Origin: Selenomonadaceae bacterium
GTDB lineage: Bacteria; Bacillota; Negativicutes; Selenomonadales; Selenomonadaceae
Reading direction: 5' to 3'
DNA: 41,970 bases
NCBI GenBank assembly: GCA_017635875.1
Contig: JAGBKP010000073.1
Coordinates: forward strand, 1-41,970
How positions within the stretch are numbered: the stretch's first letter is position 1; the number at the start of each line of letters is the position of its first letter. Under the pieces are notes generated by a model that was given only the letters and a program-made list of their open reading frames with translations, ran no database searches and had not been told where the DNA came from. This document shows positions 32,275 to 41,256 of the stretch, piece after piece. Both the position numbers and the translations under genes were made by a program.

Positions 32275-33420
32275 ATGAAATTGGGAAAGAAAACAGCGTT
32301 TGTTTTGGCGGCTATGTTGACGGGCAGCGTGATGATTGGAGGGGTGCAATCCGCAAGCGCGGCATCGGCTCGGTCATTGGTTTCTTATATGAAAAATTCT
32401 TCCATAAACGAACTCAATAACGATACCCGCGTATTTCGCATAGATAAGAGCATTGAGGTAAAAAACGCGCGTTTTAAAAATCGTTACGGATTTGAGGTCG
32501 CCGCGCATTTATATTTGCCTAAAAATTTTAACGCGGATAAAAAATATAAGGCGGTTGTGATAACGGGGCCTTTTGGCGCGGTAAAAGAACAAGCGTCCGG
32601 ATTGTACGCGCAGGAGATGGCGAAAATGGGATTTGTCGCCGTTGCTTTTGATCCGTCTATGACCGGCGAATCCGGCGGCGAGCGCAGAAATATGGGGTCG
32701 CCTGAAATTTTTACGGAGGATTATCACGCCGCGGTTGATTTTGTGACAAATCTCAAATTCGTTAATCCAAAACAAATCGGAGCTATAGGTATATGCGGCT
32801 TATCCGGCATGGCGATTACGGCGGCGGCAAGCGACAGCCGCATAAAAGCCGTTGCTACTTCGGCTATGTACGATATGAGCGAAAGCATAAGCGACCATTA
32901 CGACGGCGCGTATTATACTCCCGAACAGAGGAAAATTGTTTTGAAGCATCTGGCAAAAATGCGCGACGAAGAAGCCAAAACGGGAAAATCAATAAGAGGA
33001 GCGCACGAACTTGGAGTTTCTGCAAACGGCGGCGTGGAAACTTTCGACAAAATGTTCCCCGACAATTTGCCTGCGGACGCTAACCCCGTGATAAAAGATT
33101 TTTACAATTATTACGTAAAACGCGCTTATCACCCGCGAGCAATCAATTCCAATACCTCGGCGTGGGATTCTACAACGCCTTACGGATTTTTTGATTTCAA
33201 ATTGATGGATAATATAGACGAACTTTACGATACGCCCGTCCTTCTTATTACCGGTACGGCGGCTCATTCCAAATATTTTTCCGACAATGTATACGCAAAA
33301 ATAAAGGGACAAAAAGAAGAAATTGCGGTACCTAATGCGACGCACGTAGATCTTTACGATCAAAAGGATAAAATTCCGTTTGACAGACTCGCAAAGTTTT
33401 TTGATGAAAATTTAAAATAA
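32275..33420 (+). CDS. Exported alpha/beta hydrolase (dienelactone hydrolase-like)
   Basis: A 381-residue protein with a signal peptide (ending near SASAAS). The alpha/beta hydrolase core has HLYLPKNF, VVITGPFGAVKEQ as oxyanion region, VAFDPSMTGESGG, the nucleophile elbow GAIGICGLSGMAI, VLLITGTAAHS and a late NATHVDLYD with the probable catalytic His. The elbow departs from GxSxG: both a Cys (GIC) and a Ser (LSG) are candidates for the nucleophile. It shares a transcription unit with the MFS gene. Similar exported hydrolases often sit with flavodoxin and LysR genes in anaerobes; the substrate is unknown. Confidence 0.85.
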   Translation: MKLGKKTAFVLAAMLTGSVMIGGVQSASAASARSLVSYMKNSSINELNNDTRVFRIDKSIEVKNARFKNRYGFEVAAHLYLPKNFNADKKYKAVVITGPFGAVKEQASGLYAQEMAKMGFVAVAFDPSMTGESGGERRNMGSPEIFTEDYHAAVDFVTNLKFVNPKQIGAIGICGLSGMAITAAASDSRIKAVATSAMYDMSESISDHYDGAYYTPEQRKIVLKHLAKMRDEEAKTGKSIRGAHELGVSANGGVETFDKMFPDNLPADANPVIKDFYNYYVKRAYHPRAINSNTSAWDSTTPYGFFDFKLMDNIDELYDTPVLLITGTAAHSKYFSDNVYAKIKGQKEEIAVPNATHVDLYDQKDKIPFDRLAKFFDENLK

Positions 33421-33429
33421 TACGGCAGA

Positions 33430-33473
33430 AACGCCGCAAAAGCAGAAAATGTTTTTGCGGCGTTGTTTTATTT
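33430..33473 (+). terminator. Intrinsic terminator after the hydrolase gene
   Basis: AACGCCGCAAAA (33430-33441) pairs perfectly with TTTTGCGGCGTT (33453-33464), followed by GTTTTATTT. Confidence 0.9.
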
Positions 33474-33579
33474 AAAAGGTTGCGGATTTTAAATAAAACA
33501 ACAAAAATTGCAGGAATATTAAAATAAAAGTCGAAGTAAAAAAATCGTAAGGAAATATCGCAGAAAAGGGGGCGACGCT

Positions 33580-34665
33580 ATGAAATTTTCCGATTTTGAT
33601 TTTGATAAATATTTTGATTTTGATAAATTTAAAAGAAATGATTTCAATTTTGACAATTTTGATTTTAAATTAAATTTAAAATACGTAGCCGCCACCCTTG
33701 GAGTTTTTTTTATAATTTTAGGCTCTGCGGGATTTTATGTTTTTCGCGAAGGAAATATAATTGAAAGAAGCGACGTTTTTATAAAGGTAGAAGTCGCGTC
33801 GGGTATGAGGGCAAAAGACATAGGCGCGCTTTTGGAGGAAAAAGGCGTTATAGGAAACAGCAATCGTTTTTGGATTATGGCTAAACTTCGCGGCGACGAA
33901 AAACGGTTTATGGCGGGAAAATACAATTTCCACGCCGGTATGAAAACAGAGGCGGTTTTGAATAAACTGCTCGTGGGCGAGGTGTCGGAGAAAAAATTTG
34001 TCATTCCCGAAGGTTTTACGGTGAAAGATATTGCCAAACGGTTGAATGAAGAAGGAATCGCAAGCGAAGAAGTTTTTTTGGAAAAAGCGAAGTATTTCAG
34101 ACCCTTTGATTATATCGAAAAGAATGACGAAGCGTATTTTACGGCAGAAGGATTCCTTTTCCCCGATACTTACAATATAAGCGCGGAAGCGACGGAAGAA
34201 GATATTCTGTCTTTAATGGCGAATACCTTTGACAAAAAACTCACGGAAGAAATGAGAGAACGCGCAAAAAATACGCATCTTTCGATTTACGAACTCGTAA
34301 CGCTTGCGTCCTTGGTGGAAAAAGAGGCGCGGTTTAAGGAAGACCAGCCCATTATAGCGCAGGTTTTCTTTAAACGCCTTAAAATAGGTATGCCCCTGCA
34401 ATCGGACGCAACCCTTCAATATTTGATGGACGCGCCGAAAGAAGACGTCGCCATAAGCGACACAAAAATCGATTCGCCGTACAACACGTATCAATATATG
34501 GGACTTCCTCCGGGACCCGTGGCTAACCCGGGAATTGACGCGATAAACGCAGTGCTTTATCCCGCCGATACGGATTATCTTTATTTTGTGGCGGATAGGG
34601 ACGGACACAATCATTATACGTATTCCTATTCTTCGCATTTAGACAAGGTTAGCGAGGTGCGTTGA
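33580..34665 (+). CDS. mltG: Endolytic murein transglycosylase MltG
   Basis: An inner-membrane enzyme that cleaves nascent glycan strands and sets their length. A cytoplasmic N-terminus of about 32 residues is followed by one membrane helix (YVAATLGVFFIILGSAGFY). Then come a LysM-like region and the YceG catalytic domain with LASLVEKEARFKED (catalytic Glu), PLQSDATLQY, PYNTYQYMGLPPGPVANPG and HYTYSYSSHLDKV. The N-terminal tail is unusual, built of FDFDKY/FDFDKF repeats encoded by a 17-base direct repeat. The stop overlaps the U32 gene as TGATG, matching the mltG-U32 linkage known in Bacillus (yrrL-yrrN/O). Confidence 0.93.
   Translation: MKFSDFDFDKYFDFDKFKRNDFNFDNFDFKLNLKYVAATLGVFFIILGSAGFYVFREGNIIERSDVFIKVEVASGMRAKDIGALLEEKGVIGNSNRFWIMAKLRGDEKRFMAGKYNFHAGMKTEAVLNKLLVGEVSEKKFVIPEGFTVKDIAKRLNEEGIASEEVFLEKAKYFRPFDYIEKNDEAYFTAEGFLFPDTYNISAEATEEDILSLMANTFDKKLTEEMRERAKNTHLSIYELVTLASLVEKEARFKEDQPIIAQVFFKRLKIGMPLQSDATLQYLMDAPKEDVAISDTKIDSPYNTYQYMGLPPGPVANPGIDAINAVLYPADTDYLYFVADRDGHNHYTYSYSSHLDKVSEVR
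33594..33628 (+). repeat. Tandem 18-base period repeat in the mltG 5' end
   Basis: A 17-base sequence TTTTGATTTTGATAAAT occurs at 33594-33610 and 33612-33628, encoding repeated F-D-F-D-K units, with looser FNFDNFDF copies after it. Confidence 0.8.
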
Positions 34666-35882
34666 TGAAAAAAGTCGAACTCCTTTCGCCCGCGGGAAGT
34701 TTGGAGAAGTTAAAGACGGCGATTATTTACGGCGCGGATGCTGTGTATATGGGCGGGAACGCGTTTTCGCTTCGCGCCCTCGGAAAAAATTTTACCGCAG
34801 ACGAAATGAAAGAGGGCGTCGCGTTTGCCCACAGTCGAGGGAAAAAAGCGTATGTTACCGTAAATATCTACCCTCATAACGAAGATTTAAACGGTTTAGC
34901 GGATTATTTGAAGTTTTTGGAAGAAATAAAAGCGGACGCGATTTTGGTTTCCGATTTGGGTATATTTTATGAGGCGAAAAAAATTGCGCCGAAACTTCCC
35001 GTTCATATAAGCACGCAAGCAAATATTACAAATTACGCGGCGGCAAACGCTTGGGGCGATATGGGCGCAGAGCGAGTTGTATTGGCGCGCGAACTTTCGC
35101 TTAACGAGATAAAAGAAATTCGCGAAAAAACGAATATTGCGCTTGAAATCTTCGTGCATGGCGCGATGTGCGTTTCTATGTCGGGGCGTTGCCTTATCAG
35201 CAGTTACTTAACGGGGCGGGATTCCAACCGCGGAAATTGCGCCCAACCATGCAGGTGGAATTACGAGCTTGTTGAAAAAAACTCTTCCTGCGAAAGTTTC
35301 CCAGTAACGGAGGACGAAAGGGGAACTTATTTTTTCAACTCAAAGGATTTATGTTTGCTTCCATACATAAAGGAAGTAATCGAAAGCGGCGCGGCAAGCC
35401 TTAAAATCGAAGGGCGAATGAAGAGCGCAAACTATGTAGCGACCGTTACACGCGCGTACAGAAAAGCTATAGACGCGTATTATGAAAACCCCGAAAATTT
35501 TACCGTCAAAGACGAGTGGCTGAAAGAAGTTGAAAAAGTTTCTCATCGCCCGTATTGGAGCGGATTTTTTAAGGGCGACGGAAAAACGGGCGGAGAGATT
35601 TATACGACGTCTTCATACGAGCAAAGCGCGGAGTTTTTAGGGGTTGCGCTCTCGTACGACACAGAAACCAAAAGAGCGACGATAGAGCAACGCGGGCGGC
35701 TTCTTGAGGGTGAAACGGTAGAGATTATGCAGCCAAAGGGAGAAATTTTTTCCTGCGCGGCGAAGGATTTACGAAACGCAGACGGCGAACAGATAGAAAA
35801 TACGCCGCATCCGAAGGAGATTTTTTCGTTTTACTCGGAAAGAGAGATTGAGGAGTATTCGATAATAAGAAGATTAAAATAA
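34665..35882 (+). CDS. Peptidase U32 family protein, probable tRNA hydroxylation enzyme (TrhP-like)
   Basis: A U32-family protein of about 405 residues. LLSPAGSLEKLKTAIIYGAD opens the TIM-barrel-like domain. The signature HGAMCVSMSGRCLISSYL and the following GNCAQPCRW supply cysteines thought to bind an Fe-S cluster. Members linked to mltG (YrrN/YrrO, TrhP1/2) are needed for 5-hydroxyuridine formation at tRNA position 34, so that role is more likely than proteolysis. A TTG at 34662 is an alternative start, but ATG 34665 after GAGGTG fits better. The gene is translationally coupled to mltG. Confidence 0.88.
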   Translation: MKKVELLSPAGSLEKLKTAIIYGADAVYMGGNAFSLRALGKNFTADEMKEGVAFAHSRGKKAYVTVNIYPHNEDLNGLADYLKFLEEIKADAILVSDLGIFYEAKKIAPKLPVHISTQANITNYAAANAWGDMGAERVVLARELSLNEIKEIREKTNIALEIFVHGAMCVSMSGRCLISSYLTGRDSNRGNCAQPCRWNYELVEKNSSCESFPVTEDERGTYFFNSKDLCLLPYIKEVIESGAASLKIEGRMKSANYVATVTRAYRKAIDAYYENPENFTVKDEWLKEVEKVSHRPYWSGFFKGDGKTGGEIYTTSSYEQSAEFLGVALSYDTETKRATIEQRGRLLEGETVEIMQPKGEIFSCAAKDLRNADGEQIENTPHPKEIFSFYSEREIEEYSIIRRLK

Positions 35883-35961
35883 AATATGGAGAAAGGGCGA
35901 TTTCCATGTGTTAGAGCCATTTTTAAAATTATTGTCACATATCCATATTATTATTTTTTAT

Positions 35962-36092
35962 TAAAGTTTTCTTTCTCTCTTTTCTTCTTTGTTACTTTTT
36001 AGAATTTATTATCGGTTTACCGATTAGAAATTCTTATGCTCTTGAGTGCTTCTTTTCTCTCTTTCTTTTATAAAAGAAAGAGAGAAAAGAAG
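35962..36092. repeat. Purine/pyrimidine hairpin repeat, copy 2
   Basis: 35962-35998 is a pyrimidine-rich stretch starting TAAAGTTTTC. 36049-36092 is a perfect 44-base palindrome (22 bp per arm) of C/T then A/G with TATA at the centre. The unit resembles the copy at 37.64 kb. 35883-35961 holds no gene. The palindrome lies 33 bases before the aroQ start and could fold in the mRNA leader. Confidence 0.8.
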
Positions 36093-36125
36093 AAAGTAAA
36101 GACAATAAAAAACAGAGGTGGAAAA

Positions 36126-36569
36126 TTGAAAAAAATATTGGTAGTAAACGGGCCTAATCTGAATTTATTGGGAAAGCGCGAGCCTGAGATTTATGGGGCG
36201 ACGACTTTAGACGATATTGAAGCGCGAATGAGAAAGAGATGCGAAAAAGCGTCGGTTGAAATGGATTTTTTCCAATCAAATCACGAAGGGGCGATAGTGG
36301 ATAAAATTCAAGAGGCGGACGGCAAATATAATTTTATTATAATAAACGCGGCGGCGTACACTCATACAAGCGTCGCCATAAGGGACGCGCTTTCAGCTAT
36401 CAGCGTTCCCGCTATAGAAATTCATTTATCGAACGTTTATAAACGTGAAAGTTTTCGTCATAAATCTATGCTTACCCCTGTTGTGATGGGCGAAGTGTTG
36501 GGACTTGGCGTTGAAAGTTATATGGCGGCATTAGAGGGCGCGCTTTTAAAAATGGGGGTAGAGTATTGA
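36126..36569 (+). CDS. aroQ: Type II 3-dehydroquinate dehydratase
   Basis: Shikimate-pathway enzyme of 147 residues. [20 protein letters not shown] includes the catalytic Tyr. [26 protein letters not shown] and [17 protein letters not shown] (with catalytic His region) complete the active site. The start is TTG 36126 after AGAGGTGG; an in-frame extension to 36036 would read through the hairpin repeat and is rejected. Its stop overlaps the next start (TTGA). Confidence 0.95.
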   Translation: MKKILVVNGPNLNLLGKREPEIYGATTLDDIEARMRKRCEKASVEMDFFQSNHEGAIVDKIQEADGKYNFIIINAAAYTHTSVAIRDALSAISVPAIEIHLSNVYKRESFRHKSMLTPVVMGEVLGLGVESYMAALEGALLKMGVEY

Positions 36570-37627
36570 CAAAAACAAGAATTTCGGCTTTAATGTCGCT
36601 TGTTAATGAAAATAAACTCTCCGCTATGCTTGTGTCTAAAGAAGAAAACGTAAGATATTTAAGCGGATTTTCGGGAGACAGCGCGACTCTTATAATTACG
36701 CCCGAAAAAAAAATTCTCGTGACGGACGGAAGATATACGGAGCAAGCGGGAGCAGAGGCGAAGGATTTTGAGATAATAGAGCAGACGGAAGGCTTATGGC
36801 GAAAGACTGCCGAAACGATTTTATCCCTTAAAATAAAAAAAATCGGCTTTGAGGGCAAGCATTTAACTTACGCGGTGCACGCGGCGTTAAAAAAACTTTT
36901 GCCGAAAGTCGAACTCGTCCATATTTCCCTTGAAAATTTTCGGGAAGTAAAAGACGAAGAAGAAATTTCGCTTATACAAAAGGCGTGCGATATAGCGGAT
37001 TTTGCTTTTGAGGAAGTATTGAAATTCATAAGACCCGGGTTAAAAGAATTTGAGGTCGCGGCGTTTTTGGAAAACGCTATGCGAAACAAGGGCTCGGAAA
37101 AAGCCGCGTTTGATACGATAGTGGCGTCCGGAGTGAGGGGAAGTTTGCCTCACGGAATTTCAACCGAAAAGTTGATTATTTCGGGAGAATTTGTTACAAT
37201 GGATTTCGGCGCGACTTATAAAGGTTACGCGTCCGATATAACAAGAACGGTGGCGGTAGGCAAGGCGACGGAAGAAATGCGAAACGTATACGGCGCAGTT
37301 TTAAAGGCGCAGGAAAGCGTTTTGCCAAAAATAAAAACGGGCGTGTCCGGGGTGGAATTAGACGCGTTCGCAAGAAAAGTTTTGGGCGAGTACGAAAAAT
37401 ATTTTGCCCATAGCCTAGGTCACGGCGTAGGTCTTGAAATTCACGAAGAACCGCGCCTGTCTAAAAAAAGCAAATGCTTGAGCCTAAAGAAAAATATGAT
37501 AGTGACCGACGAGCCGGGAGTGTATATAGAAGGCAAATTCGGCGTAAGAATAGAGGACACCGTGCTCGTAACGGATAATGGCGGCGTAAGACTTACGAAG
37601 TCCGATAAGAAGTTAGTCGAATTGTAA
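36566..37627 (+). CDS. Xaa-Pro aminopeptidase (M24 family)
   Basis: A 353-residue metallopeptidase of the creatinase/aminopeptidase P type, cytosolic. The N-terminal domain ends near residue 120. The catalytic pita-bread domain has the dinuclear metal ligands in [18 protein letters not shown] (two Asp), [17 protein letters not shown] (His), [11 protein letters not shown] (Glu) and VRIEDTV (Glu). The start is TTG 36566 within the aroQ stop. The order aroQ-pepP-efp is widely conserved in Bacillota. Confidence 0.94.
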   Translation: MTKTRISALMSLVNENKLSAMLVSKEENVRYLSGFSGDSATLIITPEKKILVTDGRYTEQAGAEAKDFEIIEQTEGLWRKTAETILSLKIKKIGFEGKHLTYAVHAALKKLLPKVELVHISLENFREVKDEEEISLIQKACDIADFAFEEVLKFIRPGLKEFEVAAFLENAMRNKGSEKAAFDTIVASGVRGSLPHGISTEKLIISGEFVTMDFGATYKGYASDITRTVAVGKATEEMRNVYGAVLKAQESVLPKIKTGVSGVELDAFARKVLGEYEKYFAHSLGHGVGLEIHEEPRLSKKSKCLSLKKNMIVTDEPGVYIEGKFGVRIEDTVLVTDNGGVRLTKSDKKLVEL

Positions 37628-37640
37628 AAAATTTTTATAA

Positions 37641-37722
37641 TAAAGTTTTTTCTCTCTCTTTTTCTTTGCTACTTTCTTTTTCTCTCTCTTTTTTACAAAA
37701 AAGAGAGAGAAAAAGAAAGTAG
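37641..37722. repeat. Purine/pyrimidine hairpin repeat, copy 3
   Basis: 37641-37675 repeats the start seen at 35962 (TAAAGTTTTT..., TTTGCTACTTT). 37669-37694 and 37697-37722 are perfect 26-base complements separated by two bases, entirely C/T-rich then A/G-rich. It lies between the M24 peptidase and efp, 19 bases before the efp ribosome site. Confidence 0.85.
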
Positions 37723-37751
37723 ATAAAAACAAAAATTTTGGAGGTAACAAT

Positions 37752-38309
37752 ATGATATCGAGTACAGATTTTAGGACGGGGCTAACTATCGAGATAGACG
37801 GCAACGCTTGGCAGATAGTGGACTTTCAGCACGTAAAACCGGGGAAAGGCGCGGCTTTTGTCAGAACGAAGATAAAGAATGTGGAGACAGGTGCTGTTGT
37901 TGAAAGAACGTTTAACCCGAACGAAAAAATGCCCGCGGCGCATCTTGACACGAGAACTATGCAGTATCTTTACGAATCCGACGGGGCGTATACCTTTATG
38001 GATTCCGAAAGTTATGAGCAGACGGAACTTACCAAAGACCAACTTGGCGACGCGCTAAATTATTTAATGGAGAACATGGAAGTAAATATTCAATCCTTTA
38101 AGGGACGCATTATCGGAATATCGCTTCCGAATTCTGTGAATTTAAAAGTAACCGAATGCGAGCCGAGCGTAAAGGGAAATACGGCGACGGGCGCGACAAA
38201 GATGGCGACGCTGGAGACCGGCTACGAAGTAAGAGTGCCGCTCTTTATAAACGAGGGCGACGTATTAAGAATTGATACTCGCACGGGAAATTATATCGAA
38301 CGCGCGTAA
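37752..38309 (+). CDS. efp: Elongation factor P
   Basis: A 185-residue translation factor that relieves ribosome stalling at polyproline. The KOW-like domain I carries the tip loop HVKPGKGAAFVRTK, where the Lys after PG is the usual modification site. OB domains II and III follow, ending LRIDTRTGNYIERA, a standard EF-P ending. GGAGG precedes the ATG. No modification enzyme (YmfI or EpmABC type) is present in the window. The proline-tract substrate in this window would be the C10-encoded Pro run of the ILEI gene. Confidence 0.97.
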   Translation: MISSTDFRTGLTIEIDGNAWQIVDFQHVKPGKGAAFVRTKIKNVETGAVVERTFNPNEKMPAAHLDTRTMQYLYESDGAYTFMDSESYEQTELTKDQLGDALNYLMENMEVNIQSFKGRIIGISLPNSVNLKVTECEPSVKGNTATGATKMATLETGYEVRVPLFINEGDVLRIDTRTGNYIERA

Positions 38310-38312
38310 GAG

Positions 38313-38352
38313 AAAATGCTGCGGAAAAGTTTGTTTTTCCGCAGCATTTTTA
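38313..38352. terminator. Bidirectional intrinsic terminator after efp
   Basis: AAAATGCTGCGGAAAA (38313-38328) pairs perfectly over 16 bp with 38335-38350, with a T run on + and the complementary run on minus. It separates efp from the convergent membrane-protein gene. Confidence 0.9.
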
Positions 38353-38360
38353 TAATTCGC

Positions 38361-40220
38361 TTATTTGAAATGTTCCGCTTTATATTTTTCAAAAACATCT
38401 TTAAAGAGCTTGTTATTATTGGGATAAGAATCGACAAAACGCTTTTCTAAAAAATCAATATCGGATTTTTCAATCGGAGATATTTTTTCAAAAACTCTAA
38501 ACGTTACTTGCGTATCTTTATACGGGGAGAGTTTGTAATTCTTGATTTCTTTGAAATGTCTTGAGATTTTGTTATCTCCTGTCATTGTTTCGTAGAGATA
38601 AACTATGTCGCGCTGATATTCCGGGAGAAGGTGAATTTGCACAGGATCTACGAGAGCGATAATATCCGCGTCGAAAAAGTCCGCCGAAAATCCGTCGCGA
38701 AGATCTATATCGGGAGTCCAAAGCAAATTCGGCATAGCGTTAAATTGTTCCGGCATATTTATTTTTTGAAGTGTGCCGCTGTTATAGGGACCACTGCTTG
38801 ATATAAAGTAAATTTTACCGTTTTTTTCTTTTGATAGATTGTTTAAATCGGCAACTATATCTTTTAAATCGTCAATATCGCCTCTGATATCGATTGTATT
38901 TACCGGACCAAAACATTTTGGTAAAAATCCCCATTGAGCGTTGAAAAAATTTATCGTCAATAAAATTATTATCGCTATGCCTATTTTTGGTCGGGTTTTT
39001 AAAATATAAGCGACGAAAAGAGCGATAGCAAGTATAATCGGAAGCAGCGCTATGTATTGATGTTGTTGCCCCATAACCTGTATACGACAGAAGGCAAATA
39101 CCGAGACTGCAATCCATATTGCGGAAAAGGCGGCAAATTTTCCGTATGATTTATTTTTTAAGGCGAAAATAATGGAAATTATATAAATTCCGTAAGGGAG
39201 GATTCCGATGAATACAATATGGCTAAAAATTCGTTCAAAATAATCTTGCCCTAAAGTATACGCGACGTAAGCGGTTTTTAAATCGAAAAACAGGGCGTGC
39301 TGCAAAAAGTGGTTGAAGAAAAAATAAAGAATTGCAAAACAAACGACGAACATATAGAGATATTTTTTTACAAGCGTTGCAAATTTTTCTTTGAAGCGCC
39401 CTTTTGTAACGGAGGAATATATTATATACGCAGCGTATCCCGCAAAACAACCGAGTACCATATAGGCCGCCGTTCTTGTTTGAATAACAGAGATGTCCGC
39501 TAAAAGCGCCGCCGGCGTAATTTTTTGAAGGTCGATTTTTTCCGTTGACGAAGATAGCAGCAAAAGGCTTATAAGCGCGCCGGAAAGCAACATAGGAGCG
39601 TGATCGTAACCATTGATGAAAGGAAATTCAAAAGACGGGATAAGGAGCATAATAAAAAGAATTGTAGCGGCGGAAAGATCGACATTAAATTGTTTCAAAA
39701 TTTTTTTTGCGCCGCAAGAAGTTATTAAAACCGCGGGGAGAGCGAAAAAAAACCAAACGCTTAAAGCGTATGCGGCGTAACTTTTACCGAAAACAAGCAT
39801 AGGAAAAACAAGGAGAGTGGGCGTGAATTTGTTGTAATCGTCATAATCTATCGAACGCAAAAGCTCTTTTAAACCGTCCGAGGGGCTGTTTAAAAATAAC
39901 TCGCGCGAATAAAGCGAAGCTTCCCAATATGTGACAGAATCCCAAACCCTGACGGTTTCTGCCGAAAACACTTCAAAAGCCGTAAACAAGGTAAAAATCA
40001 AAACTATAAGAAAAATCTCTTTTTTTTCGTTGCAAATTATTTCAAATATGTTTAATTTACAGATTTTTAAAACATATAGAGCAATCGCGTAATATGTTGT
40101 TAATAAAAAAAGACAGAAAAAACCGCCGGAAATTTCAGGCGAGAAAAATTCAAAAATAATTGAGAGGACAAGTAATGTCGATACGGTTATAAGTGCATAT
40201 TTTCCGGATATTTTATCCAA
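38361..40220 (-). CDS. Polytopic glycosyltransferase-like membrane protein (GT39/GT83-like architecture)
   Basis: About 619 residues with about eleven hydrophobic helices followed by a 160-residue soluble C-terminal domain. The first outer loop has VRVWDSVTYWEASLYSREL, reminiscent of the acidic loop motif of dolichol/undecaprenyl-sugar dependent GT-C enzymes. The soluble tail (KIYFISSSGPYNSGTL, IIALVDPVQIHLLPE) resembles the periplasmic part of such enzymes. Start TTG 40220 after GGAG is preferred; ATG 40292 and GTG 40229 are alternatives. It may add a sugar to a lipid-linked or surface glycan on the outer face of the inner membrane. Family is inferred from architecture only. Confidence 0.6.
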   Translation of the reverse strand: MDKISGKYALITVSTLLVLSIIFEFFSPEISGGFFCLFLLTTYYAIALYVLKICKLNIFEIICNEKKEIFLIVLIFTLFTAFEVFSAETVRVWDSVTYWEASLYSRELFLNSPSDGLKELLRSIDYDDYNKFTPTLLVFPMLVFGKSYAAYALSVWFFFALPAVLITSCGAKKILKQFNVDLSAATILFIMLLIPSFEFPFINGYDHAPMLLSGALISLLLLSSSTEKIDLQKITPAALLADISVIQTRTAAYMVLGCFAGYAAYIIYSSVTKGRFKEKFATLVKKYLYMFVVCFAILYFFFNHFLQHALFFDLKTAYVAYTLGQDYFERIFSHIVFIGILPYGIYIISIIFALKNKSYGKFAAFSAIWIAVSVFAFCRIQVMGQQHQYIALLPIILAIALFVAYILKTRPKIGIAIIILLTINFFNAQWGFLPKCFGPVNTIDIRGDIDDLKDIVADLNNLSKEKNGKIYFISSSGPYNSGTLQKINMPEQFNAMPNLLWTPDIDLRDGFSADFFDADIIALVDPVQIHLLPEYQRDIVYLYETMTGDNKISRHFKEIKNYKLSPYKDTQVTFRVFEKISPIEKSDIDFLEKRFVDSYPNNNKLFKDVFEKYKAEHFK

Positions 40221-40280
40221 ACAAATCACTCCACATACGAGAGAAGACTGATGAAAAGAAAAATTCGATTTCAATATTGA

Positions 40281-40412
40281 AATTATACCCAAAAGAAATT
40301 ATTGTTGTCAAGGAAATTGAAACAGTTAAATAAACTTTCAGAACTGGAAATTGAAAATTTTGGAAAACAAAAAGAGCTTAACTCTTTAAAAGAGCAGGTA
40401 TTTTTCAATTGA
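40281..40412 (+). other. Possible coiled-coil gene fragment
   Basis: An open stretch of 43 codons ending at TGA 40410-40412, coding for a charged Leu/Lys/Glu-rich peptide (KLKQLNKLSELEIENFGKQK). It has no start or ribosome site. It could be the 3' end of a decayed gene, for example of a restriction-modification subunit, given the methyltransferase remnant 190 bases on. Nothing else is recognisable in 40413-40530. Confidence 0.2.
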
Positions 40413-40533
40413 AAAGTTTTGGACAAATTCCGGCGCAGGATATGTTTGCACTAGGCATTCTCTCCCTTCTGTTTAATATGATTTTGATTACTTTCCATTC
40501 TACATATTACTCTAATTTCCCTTTAAATCTTCA

Positions 40534-40562
40534 TTTATTTTTTTATATGCGCGTGTTATAAT
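40534..40562 (+). promoter_or_regulatory. Extended -10 promoter upstream of the methyltransferase remnant
   Basis: TGT-TATAAT with TATAAT at 40557-40562, and a weak TTTATT at 40534-40539, 17 bases upstream. It precedes the GGAG and ATG at 40602. Confidence 0.55.
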
Positions 40563-40601
40563 AATTGAAAACCATCACAAAGCAAAGGAGCGTGACGCAA
40601 A

Positions 40602-40829
40602 ATGCCGACCCTCACTTGGGCGGGCAAGGACGAGGCTCTAAATGTGGCAAAGTCCGTTTCGTATCGCCTTTTAGAGCAAGATTCTTCTCTTTCATACGGC
40701 GATTTTAACGCGGGAAATATGATTATTCAAGGGGATAATTTAGCGGCTCTAAAGTCTCTCCTTCCATATTATCGCGGTATGGTGCGCTGCATATATAGAT
40801 ATATTCACGCAGCAAATGATAAAATTTAA
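40602..40829 (+). pseudogene. N-terminal remnant of a site-specific DNA methyltransferase (type III Mod-like)
   Basis: The 75 codons resemble the start of Mod-type adenine methyltransferases: MPTLTWAGKDEALN, GNMIIQGDNLAALKSL and YYRGMVRCIY. Intact enzymes continue with the catalytic IDPPYNT motif; here the sequence switches to RYIHAANDKI and stops. The protein is therefore cut just before DPPY and cannot be active. The promoter and ribosome site are still intact. The 85 bases to the next gene hold nothing recognised. Confidence 0.75.
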
Positions 40830-40914
40830 TTTTTCACATCGATTTGCATAAAAAAGGCTCGGTTTTTGTCAAAGCGGGCTCATCACTTGATATTATTGGT
40901 TTGGAGAAAACATC

Positions 40915-41256
40915 GTGGAATTTAAAGAATTAAAATTTGAGATTTTCATTCCCGAATCACATTTATCGGATTTGCGGGCGGCTCTTCAATCCGTCAACGC
41001 GGGACGCATTGGAAATTACGACTCTTGTTTAGCGTATAGTAAAGTAACAGGTTCGTTTCGCCCTCTAAAAGGCAGTCAGCCGTACAAGGGAAAAGCAGAA
41101 GAAGTAAGCGAAGCAGAAGAAATTAAGGTTGAGGTCAATATTCTTGCAGAAAATTTATATAAAACATTGAATAAAATATATGAGATACACCCATACGAAG
41201 AACCTATTGTAAATGTAATTCCAATTCTAAACAGAAAGAAGGAGCAAAATGAGTGA
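40915..41256 (+). CDS. Small NIF3/CutA-like domain protein
   Basis: A 113-residue protein corresponding to the PII/CutA-like inserted domain of NIF3 (YqfO) proteins. It has KFEIFIPESHLSDLRAAL at the start and the hallmark IHPYEEPIVNVIP near the end. It lacks the flanking metal-binding halves of full NIF3. Function is unknown; such stand-alone domains are regular trimer-forming proteins. The start at 40915 has GGAG upstream. It overlaps the next gene by 8 bases. Confidence 0.75.
   Translation: MEFKELKFEIFIPESHLSDLRAALQSVNAGRIGNYDSCLAYSKVTGSFRPLKGSQPYKGKAEEVSEAEEIKVEVNILAENLYKTLNKIYEIHPYEEPIVNVIPILNRKKEQNE

Noticed and set aside
36036-36125. Longer N-terminus for aroQ
   Set aside because: The extra codons are the hairpin repeat itself; the TTG at 36126 has a strong ribosome site and the protein then begins at the conserved motif.
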